DNA of 48,015 nt from JAVZJR01 sp964435235 (lineage in GTDB: Archaea > Micrarchaeota > Micrarchaeia > Anstonellales > Bilamarchaeaceae), in assembly GCA_964435235.1 (NCBI GenBank), contig CAYSXZ010000033.1, positions 1-48,015 of the forward strand, in the 5' to 3' direction. Positions within the stretch are counted from its first letter, which is position 1. Every line of letters begins with the position of its first letter. Position numbers and translations under genes: made by a program. The notes below the pieces were generated by a model that worked only from the letters and a program-made list of their open reading frames with translations, had not been told where the DNA came from and did not search any database. Positions 40,950 to 48,015 of this stretch are shown one piece after another.

Positions 40950-42140
40950 ATGAATGAACAACTTCAGAACGAACTAAAGGCAGAATTGGAAGCGCTTGAG
41001 GCGCAAAATCTCCTTTGGAATCCGAAAACGCTCGAGGGACCATCCGCGCCGCGTTCGATAGTTGCTGGAAAGGAGGTGCTAATGCTCTGCTCTAACAACT
41101 ATCTTGGGCTTTCTAACCACCGACTGCTTAAGAGGGCTGCGATAGAGGCGGTGAGAAAGTATGGGGCTGGCTCTGGAAGCGTGCGACCGATTGCAGGAAC
41201 GATGGACCTTCATCTTAAACTCGAGGAGACAATTGCCAGGTTTAAGCACACTGAGGACGCTCTCTATTATAATACTGGATTTACTGCGAACAGTGGTGCA
41301 ATTCCTGCCCTCCTTCGCGAAGGGGATGTTGTCATTTCAGATGAGCTAAATCACGGCTCTATAATAGACGGTATTCGACTTACAAAGGCTGAGAGAATGA
41401 TATATAAACATCGGGATGCTGGCGACCTTGAAACAAAACTCAAAGAGGCGCGGGCGAAAAATCCGAAGCGGATTTTCATAATTACAGATGGCGTGTTCTC
41501 GATGGATGGGGATGTCGCTCCACTTGATAAGATAGTTCCGCTTGCAGAGCAATACAATGCCTGCGTTTATGTTGACGATGCGCATGGTGATGGTGTAATG
41601 GGAGAGGGTGGTCGTGGGACCGTGAATCATTTCAAGATGGAAGGTCGTGTGGATATAGATATGGGAACATTCTCGAAAGCATTCGGTACCATGGGCGGGT
41701 TTATTGCATGCACAAAGACAATGAAGAGATATCTATTGAACAAATCGAGAACGTGGCTTCTTACTGCTTCTCATCCACCTGCAGTAGTCGCCGCATCCAT
41801 TGTGGCACTCGAACTTCTCGAGAAGAGCGATAAGCTAGTGAAGAGACTGTGGAAGAATACAAACTACTATAAGAAAAGGCTAAGGGAGCTTAATTTTGAT
41901 ATTGGTGAGAGCGTCACTCCAATCACACCAGTTATGACGTATGATGAAGGAAAGGCAAGGAAGATGAGCGAAAGGCTTTTTGAGGAAGGGGTTTATGCAC
42001 TGCCAATTGTCTATCCTATGGTTGCAAAGGGAAAGGCAAGGATAAGGACGATGATAAGGGCAGATTTGAGTAAGGAAGATTTGGATTTCGCAATCGAGAA
42101 GATCGGGAAGGTTGGAAAGGAATTGGAGATTGTGAAATAA
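40950..42140 (+). CDS. kbl: Glycine C-acetyltransferase (2-amino-3-ketobutyrate CoA ligase)
   Basis: 396 residues from the ATG at 40950, with a strong AGGAGGG site ahead, the exact usual length for Kbl. CSNNYLGLSNHRLLKRAAIE, GSVRPIAGTMDLHLKLEETI, VDDAHGDGVMGEGGRGTV and the PLP-lysine motif GTFSKAFGTMGGF identify the alpha-oxoamine synthase family. With the tdh gene at 43605 it would convert threonine to glycine and acetyl-CoA. Codon use looks more GC-rich than in neighbours. AONS (BioF) is a weaker alternative. Confidence 0.9.
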   Translation: MNEQLQNELKAELEALEAQNLLWNPKTLEGPSAPRSIVAGKEVLMLCSNNYLGLSNHRLLKRAAIEAVRKYGAGSGSVRPIAGTMDLHLKLEETIARFKHTEDALYYNTGFTANSGAIPALLREGDVVISDELNHGSIIDGIRLTKAERMIYKHRDAGDLETKLKEARAKNPKRIFIITDGVFSMDGDVAPLDKIVPLAEQYNACVYVDDAHGDGVMGEGGRGTVNHFKMEGRVDIDMGTFSKAFGTMGGFIACTKTMKRYLLNKSRTWLLTASHPPAVVAASIVALELLEKSDKLVKRLWKNTNYYKKRLRELNFDIGESVTPITPVMTYDEGKARKMSERLFEEGVYALPIVYPMVAKGKARIRTMIRADLSKEDLDFAIEKIGKVGKELEIVK

Positions 42141-42181
42141 TACGGTGAACAGAGCGGATTATAAAAATATTTTTATAAATT

Positions 42182-42215
42182 GCATGCAGTTTATTTAAAA
42201 AATTAAAATAACATG
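42182..42215. repeat. GCATGC-containing sequence on the 3' side of the second ATPase
   Basis: GCATGCAGTTTATTTAAAAA continues to AAAATAACATGC. A similar but shorter form (GCATGCAG then AAAAATAAAATATG) lies at 43469-43490, upstream of the same gene. The ATPase stop codon is inside this copy. Confidence 0.55.
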
Positions 42216-43405
42216 CAAAAGAGAGGCAACGGAATCACCTTTTCATCAATTATCAGCTGTTCCTTAACATAGAAATCAGTACTGCATTTGTATTTATGTG
42301 TTCCGAGTTCAAAGCTCATACCATTTATGACATAATCCGGGGTTTTTCGTTCCCTTTCTGTCTTCATGTACCTTGGATTAAGGAGATAGGTGTTTGCTGT
42401 GAAGATATCCTCCCTGATTCCACCAATGACCTGCTCAAAGCTAAAACCTAGATTTTGAGCCAGCGTGAGCCGGAATGTGGGTGCAAGTAAGAACTTTGGC
42501 TCCTTCCGTAGAAGTGCTGCACCCCTTCTTAAAGGCATGACAGTATTGATGAATCCTACCTCGGAAAGAGCATGCAGAATAATTTCAGTGTAATAAATGT
42601 TCCTGCCTATCTGTTTTGCTAGGAAATTGTAATTCATTTCATTTGGATTAGATACGGCAAGGGTGTTTATCAGCTTGTATGCGTTATCTATATAATCCAC
42701 ATCTATTTTTCCTGTGCTAGTAAGGTCTACCCTAACGATCTTTTCTATTATCCTTCTATACAAAGGATAAGCGTTATCCTTTTGCGAAATATAGAATGGA
42801 AACGAACCAAATTTCATGTATTCGTCAAAGTATCTAATGTATGGTGTTAACCGTACAATCAACTCTTTTCTTTTCTTGAAATCTATAATATCCTCTAGCA
42901 CTGTCTTTTCCAGTGGCGCACCAACTGCTAGGCTAAGAAATTCTCTGAAGGAAAGAGGAGGAAGATAAAAAAGAAGCGCCCTACGTGAAAGGTCTGCTGC
43001 CTTTTCCTGTATTTTAAGACTGGAAGAGCCGCTGAAGGTTATGTCCCTTATGCCACGGTCATAAAGCAGTTTCAACTCTGACGACCAGGAGGAGTAGGTA
43101 TGTATCTCGTCTATAAAAAAGGACGTGAATCCTTTCTTTTCTGCGAACTCTATGAATTCAACGATTGATATTCCTTTAAAAACAAGATTTTCTGTATTGA
43201 TATAGAATGAATTCTCTTTCTCATTTGCAAGTTGTAGGAGAAGGGTGGTCTTACCTGTGCCCCTCAAGCCGTAGATGCCAACCATAAGGCCTGTTATGGG
43301 CTTTACCTCATCAAAAAGATTCCTCTTTTTTAGGAGCGCTGCTGCTTCCCTTTTCATCTTTTCGCTTTCGGTAAATAACTCCGCAAACACAGTATCGGTT
43401 ATCAT
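42203..43405 (-). CDS. Archaeal AAA-type ATPase (AAA_14/DUF4143-like), second copy
   Basis: 400 residues. Walker A GIYGLRGTGKTTLLLQLA, Walker B FFIDEIHTYS, TFSGSSSLKI and PLSFREFLSLAVG align with the ATPase at 37517-38710, and both end in a similar C-terminal domain. It sits in reverse orientation between kbl and tdh, so it probably inserted between them. Flanked by GCATGC sequences. Function unknown. Confidence 0.85.
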   Translation of the reverse strand: MITDTVFAELFTESEKMKREAAALLKKRNLFDEVKPITGLMVGIYGLRGTGKTTLLLQLANEKENSFYINTENLVFKGISIVEFIEFAEKKGFTSFFIDEIHTYSSWSSELKLLYDRGIRDITFSGSSSLKIQEKAADLSRRALLFYLPPLSFREFLSLAVGAPLEKTVLEDIIDFKKRKELIVRLTPYIRYFDEYMKFGSFPFYISQKDNAYPLYRRIIEKIVRVDLTSTGKIDVDYIDNAYKLINTLAVSNPNEMNYNFLAKQIGRNIYYTEIILHALSEVGFINTVMPLRRGAALLRKEPKFLLAPTFRLTLAQNLGFSFEQVIGGIREDIFTANTYLLNPRYMKTERERKTPDYVINGMSFELGTHKYKCSTDFYVKEQLIIDEKVIPLPLFCMLF

Positions 43406-43468
43406 AAGTATGGTATTCGCAACAAAACTTAAAAAATATTACGATTTTTTAAATAAATTTAAAAATTA

Positions 43469-43490
43469 GCATGCAGAAAAATAAAATATG
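43469..43490. repeat. GCATGC-containing sequence on the 5' side of the second ATPase
   Basis: GCATGCAG followed by an A-rich run ending ATATG. It resembles 42182-42215 in order of elements but not in length. Could be an operator or the edge of an inserted unit. Confidence 0.5.
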
Positions 43491-43604
43491 TTTTTCATCA
43501 TCGAACCTTTAAAATGTTAGATTTTGATTGTTCGTCAATCATCATAGGACAGAGGGCAATTATTTAAAAACAAATACTCGCTGTCTTGAAAGAGAGTGAT
43601 TTCT

Positions 43605-44549
43605 ATGAAAAATATCCTCGTTATCGGAGCAACAGGACAGATAGGGTCAGACCTTGTTCCAGAATTGCGGAAGAAATATGGAAACAACAACGTAGTCGCG
43701 ATGGCACACAAAAGCCAGCCAAGCGAAGAGCTGATGAAGGGGCCGATAGAGTTTGCGGATGCGAACGATAAAGAAGCACTTTTGAGGATTGTGAAGGGGT
43801 ACAGTATCGATACAATTTATCACCTCGCTTCTATTCTATCTGCGAAAGGAGAACAGAACCCAGAGCTTGCATGGCATGTTAATATTGGAACACTGAAGAA
43901 CGTTCTCGATGTCGCGCGAGACCTTAAATTAGAGAGGATATTTTGGCCGAGTTCTATAGCGGCATTCGGCCCAACAACGCCAAGGGATAAGACGCCACAG
44001 AGAACAATTCTAGAACCAGGAACGATGTATGGAGTTACAAAAGTTACTGGCGAGCTGTTGTGCAACTATTACTTCAAGAAATGGAATGTAGATGTAAGGA
44101 GCGTAAGATATCCGGGCTTGATAAGCTATAAGGCGCCTCCTGGCGGTGGGACGACGGACTATGCAGTTGCAATCTTCCACGAGGCACTGAAGAATAAGAG
44201 ATATGAATGCTACTTAAGAGAGGATAGTGTCCTGCCGATGATGTACATGCCAGATGCCATTCGCGGAACGCTTCAGTTGATGGAGGCAGATCCATCGAAA
44301 ATAACAGTAAGAACGAGCTACAACCTTGCAGGGATAAGCTTCTCACCTAAGGAACTCGCTAACGAGATAAAGAAGCACATTCCTGAATTTACATGCACCT
44401 ACAAACCAGATTTCAGACAGGCAATCGCAGACTCCTGGCCAAAGAGTATAGATGACTCCCAGGCGAGAAAGGACTGGGGCTGGAAGCACGAATACGATTT
44501 AGCGAAAATGACAAAGGACATGCTTGAAAAGCTGAAAGAGAGGATATAA
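43605..44549 (+). CDS. tdh: L-threonine 3-dehydrogenase, short-chain (epimerase-like) type
   Basis: 314 residues from the ATG at 43605. Rossmann motif IGATGQIGSDLVPEL, then YHLASILSAKGEQNP, and the catalytic YGVTK. FWPSSIAAFGPTTP and VRSVRYPGLISYKAPPGGGT are typical of SDR-type Tdh. It oxidises threonine to 2-amino-3-ketobutyrate, which Kbl cleaves. A TATA-like box is at about 43560-43570. GC-rich codon use like kbl. Confidence 0.93.
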   Translation: MKNILVIGATGQIGSDLVPELRKKYGNNNVVAMAHKSQPSEELMKGPIEFADANDKEALLRIVKGYSIDTIYHLASILSAKGEQNPELAWHVNIGTLKNVLDVARDLKLERIFWPSSIAAFGPTTPRDKTPQRTILEPGTMYGVTKVTGELLCNYYFKKWNVDVRSVRYPGLISYKAPPGGGTTDYAVAIFHEALKNKRYECYLREDSVLPMMYMPDAIRGTLQLMEADPSKITVRTSYNLAGISFSPKELANEIKKHIPEFTCTYKPDFRQAIADSWPKSIDDSQARKDWGWKHEYDLAKMTKDMLEKLKERI

Positions 44550-44599
44550 TTAAGCAATTCCAAAACCTTTATATTCTACCTTCTTCCTTAATTTAAAAT

Positions 44600-46018
44600 A
44601 TGAAGATTAATTGCGAAAGCACCAGAGAGATTCTGATCCCAAAGGATTTGTTTGAAAGAATAATAGGCCAAGATGAAGCAGTGGAAATCGCGAAGATGAT
44701 TCCTTTTCAGAGGAGACACCTTCTTCTTGTAGGCCCGCCTGGAACTGGAAAGAGCATGATTGCACAAGCAATAGCAAGCGTCTTACCAAGGCCGAGATAT
44801 GAAATATCTGTAATAGATAATCCTCAAAATAGCGAAAGACCTATAATTGAGATAAGAGACGAAAAGCAGATAAAGAGCGATATGAACAAAAAGAAAACAC
44901 TTGGCAAGATAGTTACCCCATACGAAATTCCATCATTTGTGGCCGAGAGATTTGGGTTTAGATGTAGAAGATGCGGCGGCTTCTCTAGCCATACAGAGTT
45001 CATTTGTCCTCATTGCGGTGCAGAAAAGATTCGAAGCGGAAATATATTTGAGAAATATAGCCAATTCCCGCAGATAAACGAAAGCGGAAAGATGCGCGTT
45101 GCAACAACAAGAAGAATAGCAGATGGTAAAGAAGAACTTCTAATATACGAAAGAACGAATGAGGGCGTCGTAACCCTTTTTACTGCTGATGAATTAAAGG
45201 AAATAGAAACACAGAAAAAGAGAAATGTAATAGTCCCACTGAACAGATCGACATTTGTACAGGCAAGCGGAAATACTGAAACTGAACTCTTAGGTGATAT
45301 AAGGCATGATCCGTATGGCGGGCACCCTCATCTTGGTACTCCTACTTATATGAGAGTAGTTCCAGGAGCAGTACATGAAGCGCATGAAGGGGTTCTTTTT
45401 ATAGATGAATTGTCAACCCTTAAGGAGACCCAACGCTTCTTACTAACTGCAATGCAAGAGAAAACCTTTCCTATCGTGGGCCATAATCCAATGAGCAGCG
45501 GAGCGGCTGTTCGTGTAGACAACGTGCCATGCGATTTTATATTTGTGGGTGCTACGAATATAAATGATTTGAAATATGTAATTCCGCCCCTCCGCTCTAG
45601 AATAAGAGGGGACGGTTATGAGATACTAATAAATGTATATATGCCAGAAAATCAGGAGAGCACCAATAAGATGTTGCAGTTTATAGCGCAGGAGATAGAG
45701 AAGGATGGTAGAATACCACATGCGGCTAAAGGCGCTATAGAGGAGTTCTTAAAGGAGTCAAAAAGAATAGCAAAGAGTATAGATGGTGTTTCTGGGTATA
45801 CGTTGAGGCTTAGAAACTTAAGCGGTCTTATAAAGATGTCAGGAGATATCGCAAAGATGGAGAAAAGCGAATTGATAGAAAGAAGGCACGTCATTAAAGC
45901 GATTCAGAGCGCAAAACCCATAGAAGATCAGCTTAGGGACAAGTACGGAAATTGGTGGAAAACAGAAACGGCTGATTATGGAATAACGAAGCCTAAGGTT
46001 GGGCCTGAAACAGCATAA
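44600..46018 (+). CDS. LonB-like AAA+ ATPase without protease domain, with a zinc-ribbon insert
   Basis: 472 residues. Walker A GPPGTGKSMIAQAIA, Walker B GVLFIDELSTL, LLTAMQEKTFPIVG and PPLRSRIRGDGYEILI match archaeal LonB. In LonB a membrane hairpin is inserted after Walker A. Here the insert holds a zinc ribbon, CRRCGG and CPHCG, and no membrane segment is seen. The frame ends after the ATPase lid, with no Ser-Lys peptidase domain (normally about 200 more residues). It may have become a chaperone or loader. Confidence 0.85.
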   Translation: MKINCESTREILIPKDLFERIIGQDEAVEIAKMIPFQRRHLLLVGPPGTGKSMIAQAIASVLPRPRYEISVIDNPQNSERPIIEIRDEKQIKSDMNKKKTLGKIVTPYEIPSFVAERFGFRCRRCGGFSSHTEFICPHCGAEKIRSGNIFEKYSQFPQINESGKMRVATTRRIADGKEELLIYERTNEGVVTLFTADELKEIETQKKRNVIVPLNRSTFVQASGNTETELLGDIRHDPYGGHPHLGTPTYMRVVPGAVHEAHEGVLFIDELSTLKETQRFLLTAMQEKTFPIVGHNPMSSGAAVRVDNVPCDFIFVGATNINDLKYVIPPLRSRIRGDGYEILINVYMPENQESTNKMLQFIAQEIEKDGRIPHAAKGAIEEFLKESKRIAKSIDGVSGYTLRLRNLSGLIKMSGDIAKMEKSELIERRHVIKAIQSAKPIEDQLRDKYGNWWKTETADYGITKPKVGPETA

Positions 46019-46034
46019 AAAAAGAAAAAAAGGA

Positions 46035-48015
46035 TCACTCCCCTGCTTTGTATTTCTTTGTTTTTCTTCTTCTGAACAGTATGTAGCCAATAATCAGAAG
46101 CAACAATATCAATAGCCACCAGAAGTATCTTGCTACCTGATCTAGTAAGGTTACTGGTTTTTCCTCTGGTAGAATAGGCGGTCTCTTTAGTGATTGGACC
46201 TCTACCGACAGCGGTGGTACTCCTTCCTTTGCAAGAGCAACGCTGTATCTTCCTTCGGTCTCTAGAAGGAATCTTGCATAGCCATTTTCATTCGTAGATA
46301 AGGTAAGTGTTCTGCCGTCTGGATCTGTTAAAATAAGTGTGTATTGCCCTTCTGGATAAACATGGACGTCATGTTGCTCTCCAACATAGCCGCTATCATT
46401 TGTCTCTATCTTGAAAAGCACACATGTATGCTGGAAGCAGAATTCTCCTTGTGGGCAGTCTTCATCCTTGCAGCACTCGTACTCGTGCCATGTGTGGCCT
46501 GCTGCATATCCGCATTCTCCTGTTATCAACTCGCATTTACCATTGCTGCATCTCTCGTTATCTTCGCAATCAGCATCTGATTCGCATTCTGGTTTTTCCT
46601 TGACGCATACGTGATTCTCGCATTTATACCCTTCAGCGCAGTCTTCATCCTTGCAGCAGTCATATGGATAGCAGGTGTGATCCTTTACATAGCCGCATTC
46701 GCATTCAACTGGTTTGCATGTGCCCATCCCGCCAAAGTGAGTGATGCCTCCTGCACCATAGCAGTATTCCGTATCCTTACAATCATCGTCGTTGAAGCAG
46801 CCGCACATTGTATAGTCAAATTCGTAGTCTGATATTGAGCAATAGTCTTCTATTCCTCCACTCACTCGAACAACGTAATGACCAGCTTTTGGAGGAGTAA
46901 ATACCACTTCACCCTTACCATTCGTTGTCTTTACATCAGACCATGGCCACGGTCCTTCTATTACTACCCTCGCCCCGCTCACTGGTGTTCCGTCTTCCTT
47001 GACTATAAATGTGACTGCATTTTCTGGGCATTCTATTCCCACCATGCCGATGCTAACCTTTGTGCATCTTCTTTCTTCGCCACCTGCTGTCACTAGTGGT
47101 GGTGGAGCAGCACTTCCGTTAAGCGCATATCCTGAGAAGCTACTTACTCCAAAGTCCGCTCTATTGCCAGTGCATTTGGAATAAAGCGGAGGATACACCG
47201 AACCATCTGCAAGTATCTCTGCCCTGCTCTGCGGGAAACCAAGGTCTTTGTAGACTTTAAGGTTTACGCATCCAGGAGTGTAAAGCGTTACGTTTGCAGT
47301 GACGTTGAAGTCCTGCTGAACAGAGTCATCCAAGGATATGAAATCAGCCGCGAGTAAGAAGTTAGAATTGTCAAGTGGGGTGTCTGCAGAGGCAGCTGTT
47401 ATATTGACTGATGGGAAATTAACCCGGCCGTTTAGATCGCTCACATCATATAATAGATAGAGGTTAGTTACGTTTGTTCCATCTGCGAATGCAACATATT
47501 CCTCTTCAGGCGTGTTCGTCTTCTCGATCCTAAGTGTGTTTATAGTTCCATTTCCATATATCTCGAATTGAGAATTGTCGTGCAGGTTGAGCTCTCTTGT
47601 GACTATCGTATTGTTTGAATCTTCTATGTATAAACCTACATAATTCGCGTATAGCTCGTTTCCTTCGTATGCTGGATTAGAATAGAATGATATACTGTTT
47701 GTTCGTGTTATCGCAAGACCTGCTGTGTTGTCATAGGCAGTGTTGTTAGCAAGGATATCTGGAAGAGTTGACAATTCGTATAGAACAATGCCACCATTGT
47801 TATCATGTACTGTATTATTTGCCACTGTACCTCTAGTGGTTGCTGAAAGTAATAGACCTGATTCTCCATTATCATAAATGAGATTATCTCGCACAGTGTT
47901 ATCTGCACTTGATGAGATTTCTATACCGTTCTTAGAGTTGTTGGAGATCTCGTTTCCTACAATTTCGTTATTATCAGAATAACTCGTAACGTAGATACCT
48001 TTTGTAGTGTTATAT
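46035..48015 (-). CDS. Large beta-helix surface protein, N-terminus cut by window edge
   Basis: At least 660 residues, with the 5' end outside the window. The visible N-terminal part is a right-handed parallel beta-helix (NGIEISSSADNTVRDN, VANNTVHDNNGG). Then come beta domains with PEGA/Ig-like character (VSGARVVIEGPWPW), a Cys-rich region with modules such as YECCKDEDCPQGEFC and CESDADCEDNERC, another beta domain, a C-terminal membrane anchor (WLLILLLLIIGYILF) and a basic cytoplasmic tail. Probably cell-surface. Start codons within the window are internal. Confidence 0.85.
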   Translation of the reverse strand, partial: YNTTKGIYVTSYSDNNEIVGNEISNNSKNGIEISSSADNTVRDNLIYDNGESGLLLSATTRGTVANNTVHDNNGGIVLYELSTLPDILANNTAYDNTAGLAITRTNSISFYSNPAYEGNELYANYVGLYIEDSNNTIVTRELNLHDNSQFEIYGNGTINTLRIEKTNTPEEEYVAFADGTNVTNLYLLYDVSDLNGRVNFPSVNITAASADTPLDNSNFLLAADFISLDDSVQQDFNVTANVTLYTPGCVNLKVYKDLGFPQSRAEILADGSVYPPLYSKCTGNRADFGVSSFSGYALNGSAAPPPLVTAGGEERRCTKVSIGMVGIECPENAVTFIVKEDGTPVSGARVVIEGPWPWSDVKTTNGKGEVVFTPPKAGHYVVRVSGGIEDYCSISDYEFDYTMCGCFNDDDCKDTEYCYGAGGITHFGGMGTCKPVECECGYVKDHTCYPYDCCKDEDCAEGYKCENHVCVKEKPECESDADCEDNERCSNGKCELITGECGYAAGHTWHEYECCKDEDCPQGEFCFQHTCVLFKIETNDSGYVGEQHDVHVYPEGQYTLILTDPDGRTLTLSTNENGYARFLLETEGRYSVALAKEGVPPLSVEVQSLKRPPILPEEKPVTLLDQVARYFWWLLILLLLIIGYILFRRRKTKKYKAGE

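Noticed and set aside
46344..47184. Plus-strand frames opposite the beta-helix surface protein
   Set aside because: They are antisense to a long coding frame with clear domain structure.

Overview
The window is archaeal. It encodes eL42 (L44e), eS27, eS1, uS15, aIF2-alpha, NAC, Nop10, a GINS subunit, a two-domain CDC48 ATPase, RPA, Bud32 and a pilin with a class III signal peptide. It also carries an archaeal SRP RNA and an archaeal 16S rRNA gene with no 23S beside it. Genes are short and tightly packed. Many have a TATA-like box about 25-30 nt before the start codon, which suggests leaderless mRNAs. Small genes, many secreted Cys-rich proteins, an unlinked 16S and noncanonical tRNA introns point to a DPANN-type lineage (Micrarchaeota or a relative). 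That placement is an inference, not a measurement.

Layout. 1-5100: end of a secreted protein, two tandem methyltransferases, a YgjP-like metallopeptidase, a THEP1 NTPase and an unknown helical protein. 5100-6660: a minus-strand accessory cassette with a caspase-like His/Cys protein, two small proteins and a DUF4258/DUF2283 remnant. 6720-6991: tRNA-Gln and tRNA-Val with unusual introns. 7068-18681: mostly plus-strand core genes (DUF424, ACT protein, RPA, CDC48, M50 protease, Bud32, XTPase, uS15, eS1, NAC), with a short NFACT protein on the minus strand. 18683-27442: RtcA, a PPR/TPR protein, an amidohydrolase, DUF763, Ogg2, SRP RNA, an mscL remnant, a degenerate EF-Tu-like protein, NnrD and a Yip1-like protein. 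27710-29629: 16S rRNA. 29716-37391: minus-strand genes including surface proteins and the cluster GINS - eL42 - eS27 - aIF2-alpha - Nop10 - PAC2. 37464-46018: two AAA-type ATPases bracketed by repeats, threonine degradation genes (kbl, tdh), unknown genes and a LonB-like ATPase without a protease domain. The window ends inside a large beta-helix surface protein.

The main discovery is in the RNA genes. The 16S gene spans about 1920 bp, not about 1490, because ten insertions of 39-45 nt interrupt its conserved core. Removing them restores an ordinary archaeal 16S. Most fold as a bulge-helix-bulge (BHB) motif with cut positions that give exact exon joining. Two insertions about 440 nt apart are clear homologues whose central helix varies by compensatory changes, and two other groups share inner sequence. 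tRNA-Val(CAC) carries three introns (D loop, anticodon loop, T loop) and tRNA-Gln(TTG) carries a 14-nt D-loop intron that follows the same cut rule. This is 14 candidate BHB mini-introns in one window, consistent with a family of tiny introns that has spread through structural RNA genes and is removed by a relaxed-specificity splicing endonuclease.
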